From: Candidatus Rhodoferax odensensis
Lineage (GTDB): Bacteria > Pseudomonadota > Gammaproteobacteria > Burkholderiales > Burkholderiaceae_C
Reading direction: 5' to 3'
NCBI GenBank assembly: GCA_016718405.1
Contig: JADKDJ010000015.1
Span: 7,152-71,151 of the forward strand
DNA: 64,000 nucleotides
The notes under the pieces are model-generated. The model was not told the DNA's origin and did not search any database. It saw only the letters and a program-made list of their open reading frames with translations. Position numbers and translations under genes: made by a program. Shown in pieces: positions 55,319-64,000 of the stretch. Positions within the stretch are counted from its first letter, which is position 1, and each line of letters starts with the position of its first letter.

Positions 55319-56199
55319 CACCGATGGTGATCGCCATGCCCGGCAATGAGCAACTCGCCGACGAACTGGCCTCCCTCTTGTCGTTGGAACGTGTTACGGC
55401 GCTGGTGCGGCGCTTCCCCGATGGCGAGTCGCACGTGCGGGTGGAACAAGCGGTTGCGGGGCGCCAGGCGTTCATCGTCTGCACACTGGACCGTCCTGAC
55501 GACAAGCTGGTGCCCTGTTCCTGCTGGCCCGTTGCGTGCGTGAGTCCGGTGCGCACAGCGTTGGTTTGTGGCGCCTACCTCGCCTATATGCGCCAGGACC
55601 GGCGCTTTCAGCCAGGCGAGACCATCAGCGCCCAGCATGTAGGCGCGTGGATATCCGGCCAGTTTGACTGGTTGGTCACGGTCGATCCGCATTTGCACCG
55701 CATTGTGGACTTGTCGGAGGTCTACAGCATCCCGTCGCGCGTGGTGCACGCCGCCGATGGTGTGGCGCGTTGGGTCCAGTCGCAGGTGCGCCAGCCGCTT
55801 TTGATTGGACCGGACGAGGAAAGCGCCCAGTGGGTGGAGGATGTCGCACACCGTGCTTCCGTGCCCAGTGTGGTACTGACCAAAACCCGGCGTGGTGACC
55901 GCGAGGTTGAAGTATCGGTACCCGATGTGCAGCGCTGGCGCACGCACACCCCGGTGCTGGTGGACGATATCGTCTCGACCGCCCGCACCATGGTGGAAAC
56001 CGTTGGTCACCTGCGCCGTGCCGGTTTGGCCGCTCCGGTTTGCGTGGCAGTGCATGCGGTGTTCGCCGACAACGCCTATCAAGATCTGCAGGCGGCGGGT
56101 GCTGCCAGCATTGTCAGCTGCGACACCATTCGCCACCCCTCCAATCGCATCGCATTGGCAGCGGATATTGCCAACGGCGTGCGTGAGTTGATGTCATGA
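55315..56199 (+). CDS. Ribose-phosphate pyrophosphokinase-like protein
   Basis: This 294-residue protein has the two-domain phosphoribosyl fold with RRFPDGESHVRV, VTVDPHLHRI and the PRPP-binding loop VLVDDIVSTARTM. It would link ribose 5-phosphate from the phosphorylase pathway to PRPP. It is a divergent member rather than the housekeeping Prs. The 210 bp that follow (56200-56412) contain only short open frames I cannot assign. Confidence 0.82.
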   Translation: MTPMVIAMPGNEQLADELASLLSLERVTALVRRFPDGESHVRVEQAVAGRQAFIVCTLDRPDDKLVPCSCWPVACVSPVRTALVCGAYLAYMRQDRRFQPGETISAQHVGAWISGQFDWLVTVDPHLHRIVDLSEVYSIPSRVVHAADGVARWVQSQVRQPLLIGPDEESAQWVEDVAHRASVPSVVLTKTRRGDREVEVSVPDVQRWRTHTPVLVDDIVSTARTMVETVGHLRRAGLAAPVCVAVHAVFADNAYQDLQAAGAASIVSCDTIRHPSNRIALAADIANGVRELMS

Positions 56200-56412
56200 C
56201 CCTGGAGTTGATGAACCGTCCGCGCGCATGGCCGTTTGTCGCTGGAAGGCCATGTGTGGGCTGTCAGGCAGACGGTGACCGTCGATCCTCCTACAACGAG
56301 TCTGTTGGCCGAGATTCCCAGCCACGACGGCCTTTCGACTCGGGTCAAGTGGCGGCCCCATGCGCCCGCTTTCTTAGAAAGCGGCCAACTCGATGACTCA
56401 TTGGAGAAACTT

Positions 56413-56616
56413 GTGAAAGATGTCTTTACCTATGGGGTGGGCGGGGTGACCGCTCTGATCAGTGGTGTGGCAGGCGCGCAGGGCGCCAACATGATGAACA
56501 ACGGCGGGTGGGGCGGTGGGTGGATGGGTGGATACGGCGGCATGTGGGGGCCAATTCTGCTGGTCGTCGTGATTGCCGGCGTGGTTGCCTGGGTGGTCAA
56601 ACGCGGCGGGAAATGA
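56413..56616 (+). CDS. Small Gly/Trp-rich membrane protein
   Basis: This 67-residue protein starts at a GTG with GGAGA six bases upstream. It has an N-terminal hydrophobic segment, a Gly/Met/Trp-rich stretch (MMNNGGWGGGWMGGYGGMWG) and a C-terminal membrane helix. Similar small proteins accompany copper ATPase genes. The function is unknown. Confidence 0.6.
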   Translation: MKDVFTYGVGGVTALISGVAGAQGANMMNNGGWGGGWMGGYGGMWGPILLVVVIAGVVAWVVKRGGK

Positions 56617-56686
56617 GCGTGACCCTGACACGTGGGGCGGGTTCATTACACCAGGCCCCTTTTCTCAATTCTTGTAAGGAACGGTT

Positions 56687-56986
56687 ATGAATGCGATTTC
56701 CATGAATTCGATTGATCTGCAAGTAGACGGCATGACCTGTGGCGCCTGTGTCAAACACGTCACGCAGGCGCTGCAGGGCTTGCCTGGCGTGAATGCGGTG
56801 GAGGTCGATCTGAATGCTGGACGGGCGCGCGTCCGCGCCGACTCGACGCAGAGCAGCCTGCCCATGGTGGCCGCCTTGGAGGCGGCGGGTTATCCGGCAC
56901 GTTTGGCGACTTCAAGCACACCGGATTCGCAGCCGAAGCCTGGTGCCTGCCATGGCGGCAAGACCGGCGGCTGCGGTTGCAGCTGA
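56687..56986 (+). CDS. HMA-domain copper chaperone-like protein
   Basis: This 99-residue protein has one HMA domain with GMTCGACVKHV near residue 15 and a Cys-rich tail (CHGGKTGGCGCS). It resembles CopZ with an added C-terminal metal site and would deliver Cu(I) to the CopA ATPase encoded 500 bp downstream. Confidence 0.82.
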   Translation: MNAISMNSIDLQVDGMTCGACVKHVTQALQGLPGVNAVEVDLNAGRARVRADSTQSSLPMVAALEAAGYPARLATSSTPDSQPKPGACHGGKTGGCGCS

Positions 56987-57042
56987 GCACCCTCAGCTTG
57001 CACTGACACACGGACCAGGCACCAATTTGAAAGGAACACACT

Positions 57043-57492
57043 ATGAATGCTACCGACCCCAACCCAACCCCGCCGCCGGCCACGGCGGCATCGGCGCCCA
57101 GTGCGTACGGCTTCCATGCCCATCTTGGCCAGACCGATTTCAGCGCGGCCGTGGACCGCGTGACCGCCGCCCTGAAGACCGAAGGCTTTGGAGTGCTGAC
57201 GGAAATTGACGTACAGGCCACCATGAAGGCCAAGCTGGGCCTGGAGGTGTCGCCGCATCGCATTCTGGGTGCTTGCAACCCGCCGCTGGCGCATCGGGCA
57301 CTGACGGCCGAGCCCGACATTGGCCTGCTTCTGCCCTGCAACGTGGCCGTGCGCCAGGATGCCGACGGCCAGGTCACGGTTGGTTTCATGGACCCCCTTG
57401 CCATGTTGCGGTTGACCGCCAACGCCGAGGTGGCGAAGGTCGCGCACGAAGCGCGCGAGCGGTTGCAGCGGGTCTGCGCCACACTCGGGTAG
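57043..57492 (+). CDS. DUF302 family protein
   Basis: This 149-residue protein matches DUF302: the pattern TEGFGVLTEIDVQATMKAKL, then RILGACNPPLAHRAL and LLPCNVAVR. DUF302 proteins are common beside metal and sulfur genes; the function is unknown. It is 8 bp upstream of copA. Confidence 0.85.
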   Translation: MNATDPNPTPPPATAASAPSAYGFHAHLGQTDFSAAVDRVTAALKTEGFGVLTEIDVQATMKAKLGLEVSPHRILGACNPPLAHRALTAEPDIGLLLPCNVAVRQDADGQVTVGFMDPLAMLRLTANAEVAKVAHEARERLQRVCATLG

Positions 57493-57499
57493 GCGAAGC

Positions 57500-60058
57500 A
57501 TGAGCATGGGCACCAAGGCAAGCATCGACGTCGACCAGGACCCCAGCGGGTTCGCGGCCGGGTCCGTGATGATGTTAGACCCGATTTGCGGCATGACGGT
57601 GACCGAGCAGTCACTGCACCAGACGCAGCACGACGGGCGGAGCTACTATTTTTGTAGCACCGAGTGCAAGAAGAAGTTCGCTGCCAATCCGACACGTTAT
57701 GCGGTCTCGGCCTCGGTCGTGGTCCCCGCACTCGATCAGCCTGAGCCAGCGGCGGGCACGATCTACACCTGCCCGATGCACCCGGAGGTGCGACAGGACC
57801 AACCAGGAAAGTGCCCCAAGTGCGGCATGACCTTGGAGCCCGTCGCGCCTGCTGGCGCGGTTGGCGCCGCCAGCGTGAACCACGCCGCTGCGCCGGCAGT
57901 TTCCGCTCCTGCTCCAGCGCCGGAACCGGAACCGGAACCGATGGCCGCGGGCACGATCTACACCTGCCCGATGCACCCGGAGGTGCAGCAGGACCATCCC
58001 GGCAACTGCCCCAAGTGCGGCATGACGCTGGAGCCGATGCTGCCTGAATTGGGCGATGACGACAACCCGGAGCTGCGCGACTTTGAGCGCCGCTTCTGGT
58101 GGACCCTGCCGCTGACTGGCGTCGTCTTTGTGCTGGCGATGTTCGGCCACCGCCTGCAGTGGATGGACATGGCGGTGCAGAGCTGGGTCGAGCTGGTGAT
58201 CTCGGTGCCGATCGTCTTGTGGGCCGGCTGGCCGTTTTTCGCGCGCGGCTGGTTGTCGGTGGTCAACCGCAGCCCCAATATGTGGACGCTGATCGGGCTG
58301 GGCACGGGCGCCGCCTTTGTTTACAGCGTGGTCGCCACCGTTGCGCCGCAAGTGTTTCCAGCCTCCTTCGTCTCCATGGGGCGGGTGGCGGTCTACTTCG
58401 AGGCGGCGGCGGTGATCATCTCGCTGACCCTGCTGGGCCAGGTGTTGGAGCTCAAGGCCCGTTCGCAGACCTCCGCCGCGATCAGGTCGCTGCTGGGTCT
58501 GGCGCCCAAGACGGCGCGGCGCATCCGCCCCGATGGCGGTGAAGAAGATGTGCCCTTGAGCCACGTGCATGTGGGCGACCTGCTACGCGTGCGCCCTGGT
58601 GAGAAAGTGCCGGTGGATGGCACCGTCACCGAGGGCGGCAGCGCCGTGGATGAGTCGATGTTGACCGGTGAACCCCTGCCGGTCAGCAAACGCGTGGGTG
58701 ACAAGGTGATTGGCGCCACGCTCAACACCAGCGGCGCCATGGTGATGCGCTCGGACAAGGTGGGTGCCGCCACCGTGTTGTCGCAAATCGTGCAGATGGT
58801 GGCGCAGGCGCAGCGCTCCAAGGCGCCGATGCAGCGCATGGCGGACCTGGTGGCGGGCTACTTTGTAATGACCGTGGTGGCGATTGCGCTGCTCACCTTT
58901 TTCGGCTGGGGTTTCTTCGGTCCGCAGCCGAGCTGGGTCTACGGATTGATCAACGCCGTGGCGGTGCTGATCATTGCCTGCCCTTGCGCTCTGGGGCTGG
59001 CCACGCCGATGTCCATCATGGTCGCCACCGGGCGCGGCGCCACGCAGGGCGTGTTGTTTCGCGACGCCGCAGCGATCGAGAACCTGCGCAAGATCGACAC
59101 CCTGATCATCGACAAGACCGGCACCTTGACCGAAGGCCGTCCAGAGTTTGAGCGCGCCGTGCCGGCGCCGGGGTTCGATGCGGACGAGGTGTTGCGGCTG
59201 GCCGCCAGTCTGGACCAGGGCAGCGAGCATCCCTTGGCCGAGACCATCGTGCGCGCCGCACGAGAGCGCGGCATGAGGCTGGACAAACCTGAGGGTTTCG
59301 AGTCGGGCTCGGGTATCGGTGTGCGTGGCAAGGTGGCGGGGCAGCAACTGGCCTTGGGCAATACCACACTGATGCAGCAGATTGGCGTCGCGGTCGACAG
59401 CCTGCTGGCGCAGGCCGAGGCCCTGCGGCTTGAGGGCGCCAGCGTGATGCACCTGGCGGTGGATGGCCAGTTGGCGGGGTTGTTGGCGGTGTCCGACCCG
59501 ATCAAGGCCAGCACGCCCGAGGCGCTGCTGACACTCAAGGCGGCCGGCTTGCGCATCGTCATGGCCACTGGGGACGGCTCGACCACGGCCAAGGCGGTGG
59601 CGGCCAAGCTGGGCATCGACGAGGTGTATGGAGAGGTTAAACCGGCGGACAAGTTGCTGCTGGTGCAGCGTCTGCAGAAGGAGGGGCGGGTGGTGGCCAT
59701 GGCGGGTGACGGCATCAACGACGCACCGGCGCTGGCGCAGGCCGACGTGGGCGTGGCCATGGGCACCGGCACTGACGTGGCCATGAACAGTGCCCAGGTG
59801 ACGCTGATCAAGGGTGATTTGCGCGGTATCACCACCGCGCGGCTGTTGTCCGAGGCCACGGTGGCCAACATGAAACAGAACTTGATGTTTGCCTTCTTGT
59901 ACAACGCGTTGGGCATTCCGATTGCTGCGGGGCTGTTGTACCCGTTCACCGGTTGGCTGCTGTCGCCGCTGATTGCGGCGCTGGCGATGAGCTTCAGTTC
60001 GGTGTCGGTGATCGGCAACGCCCTGCGCTTGCGGGCCGTCACGCTGAAGAAGCGCTGA
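57500..60058 (+). CDS. copA: Copper-exporting P1B-type ATPase with YHS and two HMBD modules
   Basis: The 852-residue ATPase starts with a YHS domain (DPICGMTVTEQ, YYFCSTECKKKF) followed by two copies of a heavy-metal-binding domain (YTCPMHPEV ... CPKCGMTLEP) separated by an Ala/Pro-rich linker. The core has TGEP, CPCALGLATP, DKTGT, SEHP and GDGIND, and the last helices contain YNALGIP and MSFSSVSV, the signature of Cu(I)/Ag(I) exporters. The start at 57500 follows DUF302 by 7 bp. Confidence 0.92.
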   Translation: MSMGTKASIDVDQDPSGFAAGSVMMLDPICGMTVTEQSLHQTQHDGRSYYFCSTECKKKFAANPTRYAVSASVVVPALDQPEPAAGTIYTCPMHPEVRQDQPGKCPKCGMTLEPVAPAGAVGAASVNHAAAPAVSAPAPAPEPEPEPMAAGTIYTCPMHPEVQQDHPGNCPKCGMTLEPMLPELGDDDNPELRDFERRFWWTLPLTGVVFVLAMFGHRLQWMDMAVQSWVELVISVPIVLWAGWPFFARGWLSVVNRSPNMWTLIGLGTGAAFVYSVVATVAPQVFPASFVSMGRVAVYFEAAAVIISLTLLGQVLELKARSQTSAAIRSLLGLAPKTARRIRPDGGEEDVPLSHVHVGDLLRVRPGEKVPVDGTVTEGGSAVDESMLTGEPLPVSKRVGDKVIGATLNTSGAMVMRSDKVGAATVLSQIVQMVAQAQRSKAPMQRMADLVAGYFVMTVVAIALLTFFGWGFFGPQPSWVYGLINAVAVLIIACPCALGLATPMSIMVATGRGATQGVLFRDAAAIENLRKIDTLIIDKTGTLTEGRPEFERAVPAPGFDADEVLRLAASLDQGSEHPLAETIVRAARERGMRLDKPEGFESGSGIGVRGKVAGQQLALGNTTLMQQIGVAVDSLLAQAEALRLEGASVMHLAVDGQLAGLLAVSDPIKASTPEALLTLKAAGLRIVMATGDGSTTAKAVAAKLGIDEVYGEVKPADKLLLVQRLQKEGRVVAMAGDGINDAPALAQADVGVAMGTGTDVAMNSAQVTLIKGDLRGITTARLLSEATVANMKQNLMFAFLYNALGIPIAAGLLYPFTGWLLSPLIAALAMSFSSVSVIGNALRLRAVTLKKR

Positions 60059-60075
60059 CACCACCGGGCCAAGCC

Positions 60076-60618
60076 ATGGACATCCTGGCACATGCTTTGT
60101 GGGCTGGCGCTGGTGTCACGCTGGCTCGGCGGCGCTGGCCGCAGACATCGGCGACCGTGGCTGCCACGGTGGTGCTGGCGGTGCTGCCCGACGTGCTGCA
60201 CATGCTGCCGATCGTCGCGTGGTGGTTGGGCGGTGACGGCACCTGGGCCACGCTGCGAGCCTACGCGGTGGCGGTGCCCGGCCAGGAGCCGCTGGTGCCG
60301 GCGCTGGTCGATTTGTGGTCGCACCATCTGCACTGCGTCATGCACAGCGCGGTCGTGGCGGGTGTGGTGACACTGCTGCTGTGGGCGGTGCTGCGCAGGC
60401 TCTGGGTGCCTTTGTTGGGTTGGTGGTCGCACATCGTGATCGATGTCTTCACGCACTCGGCGGAGTATTACCCGGTTCAAGTGCTGTACCCCTTGAGTGC
60501 CAGCGCCTTCGATGGCCTGGCTTGGAACACACCCTGGTTTCTGGCCGTGAACTACGCCGCCTTGGCGGCGACTTGGCTTTGGATACTGCGGGTGAGGCGG
60601 CGCCACCATGCCAAGTGA
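60076..60618 (+). CDS. YdjM-like membrane-bound metal-dependent hydrolase family protein
   Basis: This 180-residue membrane protein has several hydrophobic helices and conserved polar motifs: DILAHALWAG at the N-terminus, LPDVLHMLP and WWSHIVIDVFTHSAEYYP. These are typical of the YdjM/LexA-binding inner-membrane hydrolase-like group. The ATG at 60076 follows copA by 17 bp. Confidence 0.75.
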   Translation: MDILAHALWAGAGVTLARRRWPQTSATVAATVVLAVLPDVLHMLPIVAWWLGGDGTWATLRAYAVAVPGQEPLVPALVDLWSHHLHCVMHSAVVAGVVTLLLWAVLRRLWVPLLGWWSHIVIDVFTHSAEYYPVQVLYPLSASAFDGLAWNTPWFLAVNYAALAATWLWILRVRRRHHAK

Positions 60619-60686
60619 CCACACCGCCCATTCTGCCGCAGGCACAAGGGCGTGCGTCACCAAGCGGCGCGCCTGCCGAATGCTTG

Positions 60687-61112
60687 ATGGCCCTCGTCGA
60701 ACGATGTCATTCAGATTGCGAACGGATGCGCTTCGCGGCGGAGGCGTCGCTGGAGCGGGTGGCACCCGCCGCCGCGTTACCCGAATTGAACGTCGTCGGC
60801 ATGGAGCGGCGCGGCGCGGCACAACTGGACGCCCACGCCCACGCCAGTGTCGCAGCGCGCCAGCAGGGCATCTGTTTCGAACTGGCTGCACGCATCAAAG
60901 GTGCGCATATCAGAGGTCACTTTGTAGCGCGCAACGCGCAATTGACACAAGAGGTGCTCGACCTGAAACGCCGGCAGGATACGCTGGCGCCGGGGCACAC
61001 CACAGGCCGTGGCTCGCAGCATCATGTGATGCTCGCCCAGATGTGCAGAGTCAATACGCATACGTGGCCAAATTGGCTGCGCCGGTTCGCCCCATGGGGC
61101 GCAAATCTCTGA
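60687..61112 (+). pseudogene. Decayed N-terminal half of a TolC-family protein
   Basis: The frame aligns by eye with the intact TolC gene immediately downstream: MRFAAEASLERVAPAAALPE parallels MRHEANAASERIEPAGALPD, and LAARIKGAHIR...LTQEVLDLKRRQDTLA parallels IAAGIKLAHAQ...LTREILDLMGRLERVA. It has no signal peptide, and similarity stops after about 130 residues. It is either an old partial duplicate or a diverged short protein. Confidence 0.5.
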
Positions 61113-61123
61113 GGAGTGGGAGC

Positions 61124-62401
61124 ATGTCCTATTGTTTGAATCTTCGTGGTGCGGTGATCGCCGTGCTGCTTTCGTCTGGCAGCGCTGTTGGCGCGCTGGC
61201 CAGCGACGCACCGCCGGGTGCCGATGTTGAAAGTTTGTTGCGGCTGGCCCGGCAGCACAACCCCGAGGTCGCCAGCATGCGCCACGAGGCCAATGCGGCC
61301 AGCGAACGCATTGAGCCGGCCGGCGCCTTGCCCGATCCCAAACTGCGCATGGAGTTGCAGGACATCACCAAGGGCGGCGAACAAAACGCCAGCATCTGGC
61401 CCGGTCGGGTTGGCAGCACGCGCTACACCTTGATGCAGGACGTGCCTTGGTTCGGTAAACGCGGCCTGCAACGGGACCTTGCCGCGCTGCAAGCCGAGGG
61501 CGCGCAGGCGCGCGTGTTGGGCACGTGGGCAGACATTGCGGCGGGCATCAAGTTGGCCCATGCCCAGCTCTATCTGGCCTACCAGACCGAAGGGCTGACG
61601 CGCGAAATACTCGACCTGATGGGGCGCTTGGAACGGGTGGCGCAGGTGCGCTATGCCGGGGGGCTGGCGGCGCAGGCGGATGCCATTCGGGCGCAAGTGG
61701 AGCTGACCAACCTGGGCAACGAACTGATCATGCTGGACAACGAGAAGCGCATGCTTCAGTCGCGCTTGAACATGTTGGTGGCGCGCCCCGCCGATGCGCC
61801 GCTGGCGCAGCCCGAGCGGCTGCGGGCCTTGCCACCGTCCGCACAACTGACGCTTGCCGGATTGCAGGCGCGTGCACGCGCGCGCAATCCGCGCTTGTTC
61901 GCGGACGGCGCCAGCGTGCAGGCCGCCGAGAAGAGCCGTGAGTTGACTCACCTGAACCGCTACCCGGACTTCAGTTTCGGTATTGCCCCAATCCAGAGCC
62001 GCACCCGTGTGATGGACTGGGAGTTGATGGTCGAGATCAACATCCCCTTTCAACAGTCCTCGCGGCGCGCGCAGGAGCGCGAGGCGCAGGCCATGCTGGA
62101 TGCGTCGCACGCACGCAAGGAGGCCACCGCCAACCAGGTGTTGGCAGAACTGGCTGAGAACCTGTCGGCGCTGGACGCCGCGCGCCGCAGCGAGGCGCTG
62201 GTTGCTGGCAGCCTGTTGCCGCAGGCCGAACTGACTTTCAAGGCGGCGTTGGCGGGCTACGAGAACGGCAAGCTGGACTTCTCCACCCTGCTCGACGCGC
62301 AGCGGCAGATTCGTCAGGCCAAACAACAACTGATCAAGGCGCAGGTCGAAGCGCAGACCCGGCTGGCCGCGATCGAACGCTTCGTGGGAGAAGACTTATG
62401 A
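61124..62401 (+). CDS. cusC: TolC-family outer-membrane efflux protein (CusC-like)
   Basis: This 425-residue protein has a signal peptide (LRGAVIAVLLSSGSAVGALA) and the OEP helical repeats (QVRYAGGLAAQADAIRAQVE). The ATG at 61124 has GAGGAG and GGGAG sites upstream. Its stop overlaps the adaptor gene by 3 bp. With the adaptor it begins a second Cus-type efflux operon; the pump gene presumably lies beyond the window. Confidence 0.87.
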   Translation: MSYCLNLRGAVIAVLLSSGSAVGALASDAPPGADVESLLRLARQHNPEVASMRHEANAASERIEPAGALPDPKLRMELQDITKGGEQNASIWPGRVGSTRYTLMQDVPWFGKRGLQRDLAALQAEGAQARVLGTWADIAAGIKLAHAQLYLAYQTEGLTREILDLMGRLERVAQVRYAGGLAAQADAIRAQVELTNLGNELIMLDNEKRMLQSRLNMLVARPADAPLAQPERLRALPPSAQLTLAGLQARARARNPRLFADGASVQAAEKSRELTHLNRYPDFSFGIAPIQSRTRVMDWELMVEINIPFQQSSRRAQEREAQAMLDASHARKEATANQVLAELAENLSALDAARRSEALVAGSLLPQAELTFKAALAGYENGKLDFSTLLDAQRQIRQAKQQLIKAQVEAQTRLAAIERFVGEDL

Positions 62402-64000
62402 AACGCAATACCCTCATGCTTGGCGGCGCATTGGCGCTGGCCGCGTTGACGGCACTGGGCGGCTACTGGTTGGGCCAGCGCGGCACCGGCGCCGGCCATG
62501 GTGCCGCCGCCAGCCAGGCGGGCGCGGTGGGTGACAGCCCCAAGGCGGCACGCAAGCCGCTGTTCTACCGCAACCCGATGGGTTTGCCCGACACCTCCCC
62601 GGTGCCTAAGAAGGACCCGATGGGCATGGACTACATCGCGGTTTTTGCCGGTGACGAGTCGGACTCGCCTGCGTCGGCCAATCAGATCAAGATCAACACC
62701 GACAAGGTGCAAAAGCTCGGCGTGCGAACCGAGGCGGCCAGTCTGCGCGTGATCGACAAGCAGGTGCGTGCGGCCGGCCGGATCGAGCCCGACGAGCGGC
62801 GCGTGTTTGTGATCGCGCCTAAGTCCGAGGGTTATGTCGAGCGCTTGCACGTCAATGCCACCGGCCAGGTGGTGGCCAAAGGGCAGGTGTTGTTCGAGGC
62901 CTACAGCCCGGAGCTGGTTTCGGCCCAGCGTGAATACGCCATCGCGGCGCAAGGTGTGGCGTCGCTCAAGGGTGCGCCCAGCGGCGCGCGCGACGGCATG
63001 CAGCAACTGGCCGATTCGAGCCTGTTGCGCTTGAAGAACTGGGACATCTCCGACGAACAAATCCGCGCCTTGGCGCAATCCGGCAGCGCCACCCGCACGC
63101 TGAGTTTTCGCTCGCCGGTGTCGGGCATCGTGACCGAGAAGAAGGCCGTACAAGGCATGCGTTTCATGCCCGGCGAGATGTTGTACCAGGTGACCGACCT
63201 TTCTTCGGTGTGGGTGCTGGCCGATGTGTTCGAGCAAGACATCGGCTCGGTCAAGTCAGGCGCCAAGGCCAAGGTGTCGATCAACGCCTATCCCGACAAG
63301 GCCTTTGCCGGCACGGTCACCTATGTTTATCCCACCCTCAAGGCCGAGACCCGCACCGTGCAGGTGCGCATTGAGTTGACCAACCCCGGCCAGTTGCTCA
63401 AGCCCGGTATGTTTGCCAGCGTGGAATTGGCGGTGGCGGCGCGTGCCAATACCGTCACGGTGCCGGTGTCGGCCGTGATCGACAGTGGCACCCGGCGCAT
63501 TGTGCTGGTGCAGCTCAAGCAGGGGCTGTTTGAGCCGCGTGAAGTAAAGCTTGGCGCACGCAGCGACGACTACGTAGAGGTACTCGACGGAGTCAAGAGC
63601 GGTGAAGAGGTGGTGGTCACCGCCAACTTCCTGATTGATGCCGAGAGCAACCTGAAAGCGGCGGTGGCCAGTTTCGGCCACGCCACCCATGGCGCTGCGC
63701 CAGCGCCCTCGGCCAGTTCGCCTTCGTCAGCCGCCAGTGGCGCCGTGGGCGCGATAGGCGCCAGTACGGTCGCGCACCGGGCCGAAGGCACGGTCGATGA
63801 AATTGATGCCAAGGCGGCTACGCTGAGCATCAGCCACGGTGCAGTGGCGAGCCTCAAGTGGCCGGCCATGACGATGGAGTTCAAGCTTGCCAACGGTGCA
63901 CTGCTCAAGGGCCTGCAGCCAGGCAGTGCGATCGCCTTCGAGTTTGTCGAGCGCCAGGCGGGTGAATGGGTGATCACCTCGCTCAAGCCCGCCGCCAAGT
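62398..64000 (+). CDS. cusB: CusB-type RND adaptor with C-terminal CusF domain (3' partial)
   Basis: At least 534 residues are present and no stop occurs before the window edge. In order: a membrane anchor, a heavy-metal-binding motif YRNPMGLPDTSPVPKKDPMG (about residues 59-80), the adaptor hairpin and barrel (SPVSGIVTEKKAVQGMRFMP, VWVLADVFEQDIG), and a C-terminal CusF-like domain with LKWPAMTMEF. Fusion of CusF to CusB would place the metallochaperone directly on the adaptor. Confidence 0.88.
   Translation, partial: MKRNTLMLGGALALAALTALGGYWLGQRGTGAGHGAAASQAGAVGDSPKAARKPLFYRNPMGLPDTSPVPKKDPMGMDYIAVFAGDESDSPASANQIKINTDKVQKLGVRTEAASLRVIDKQVRAAGRIEPDERRVFVIAPKSEGYVERLHVNATGQVVAKGQVLFEAYSPELVSAQREYAIAAQGVASLKGAPSGARDGMQQLADSSLLRLKNWDISDEQIRALAQSGSATRTLSFRSPVSGIVTEKKAVQGMRFMPGEMLYQVTDLSSVWVLADVFEQDIGSVKSGAKAKVSINAYPDKAFAGTVTYVYPTLKAETRTVQVRIELTNPGQLLKPGMFASVELAVAARANTVTVPVSAVIDSGTRRIVLVQLKQGLFEPREVKLGARSDDYVEVLDGVKSGEEVVVTANFLIDAESNLKAAVASFGHATHGAAPAPSASSPSSAASGAVGAIGASTVAHRAEGTVDEIDAKAATLSISHGAVASLKWPAMTMEFKLANGALLKGLQPGSAIAFEFVERQAGEWVITSLKPAAK

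Noticed and set aside
56196..56412. Short frames between the PRPP synthetase and the small membrane protein
   Set aside because: Two overlapping frames are open but neither has a recognised domain or ribosome binding site; possibly a decayed gene.
1..64000. tRNA, rRNA or a CRISPR-Cas locus in the window
   Set aside because: No conserved tRNA arms, rRNA segments, cas genes or spaced repeats were seen when reading both strands; a covariance-model scan would be needed to exclude a tRNA fully.

Overview
The window is high-GC DNA whose gene content (PbrA/PbrB/PbrC-type lead resistance, Cus/Czc-type metal efflux, P-II-NG protein, IS21-type debris) best fits a metal-resistant betaproteobacterium of the Burkholderiales, on an accessory region (genomic island or plasmid) rather than core chromosome. 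No rRNA, tRNA, CRISPR array or core housekeeping block was recognised.

Region 1 (1-8454) is one end of a Tn7-like transposon. From the putative right end at about 8454 inward it holds four ~20-bp direct repeats that look like TnsB sites, a small DNA-binding protein gene, a candidate ~70-nt RNA with its own promoter and terminator, tnsA, tnsB (two frameshifts), tnsC, and, on the opposite strand, an Xre-type regulator, a stand-alone tniQ and a tnsD-like gene (frameshifted and cut by the window edge). The element continues left of the window and, as read, looks unable to transpose by itself.

Region 2 (8455-12300) is mobile-element debris: an integrase-core fragment, a complete but multiply frameshifted IS21-family element with 23-bp tandem terminal repeats, then a HigA-like and an AbrB-like antitoxin gene with no visible toxin.

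Region 3 (12300-22534) is the least conventional block: a co-directional, tightly overlapping cluster of a Lon-like AAA+ ATPase, four different calcineurin-like metallophosphoesterases, two HAD phosphatases, a MoxR-type AAA+ ATPase, a protein joining an HExxH metallopeptidase-like region to a vWA domain, and four small proteins of unknown function. Its architecture suggests an NTP-driven, phosphoesterase-rich stress or conflict system; I know of no description of this exact combination, and the function is inference.

Region 4 (22535-38700) starts with IS21 debris and becomes a metal-resistance island: merR-merT-merP plus a GDCCVxC protein (but no merA), then a ~13-kb run on the minus strand, read from the right: pbrA-pbrB-pbrC (Pb/Zn/Cd ATPase, PAP2 phosphatase, signal peptidase II), a CzcI-like protein, an RND efflux set cusC-cusB-cusA (cusA frameshifted), a P-II-NG signalling protein, a lipoprotein, an ankyrin protein, a small periplasmic protein and a DsbB/DsbA pair.

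Region 5 (38700-45700) carries a degraded IS5-like transposase, an orphan response regulator with a degenerate receiver, a membrane fatty-acid hydroxylase, a methyltransferase, an HD-GYP protein, a phospholipase D-like lipoprotein and a small lipoprotein.

Region 6 (45700-64000) is a copper/silver module: CusR/CusS-like two-component genes (kinase missing its HAMP region), a TolC-like protein, the collapsed remains of an RND pump, small periplasmic metal binders (CusF-like, Met-rich, DUF411, DUF2933), an ICMT-like methyltransferase, a beta-CASP hydrolase / thymidine phosphorylase / PRPP synthetase trio, HMA and DUF302 proteins, a CopA ATPase with three N-terminal metal-binding modules, a YdjM-like protein, and the start of a second RND efflux set (TolC and CusB-like adaptor) running off the right edge.

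An unusually large number of genes are frameshifted (tnsD, tnsB, istA, istB, cusA, cusS, a small periplasmic gene, a DUF411 gene). Some look like homopolymer contractions, so both real decay and sequencing error are possible; the HAMP deletion and the pump collapse cannot be explained by single-base errors.
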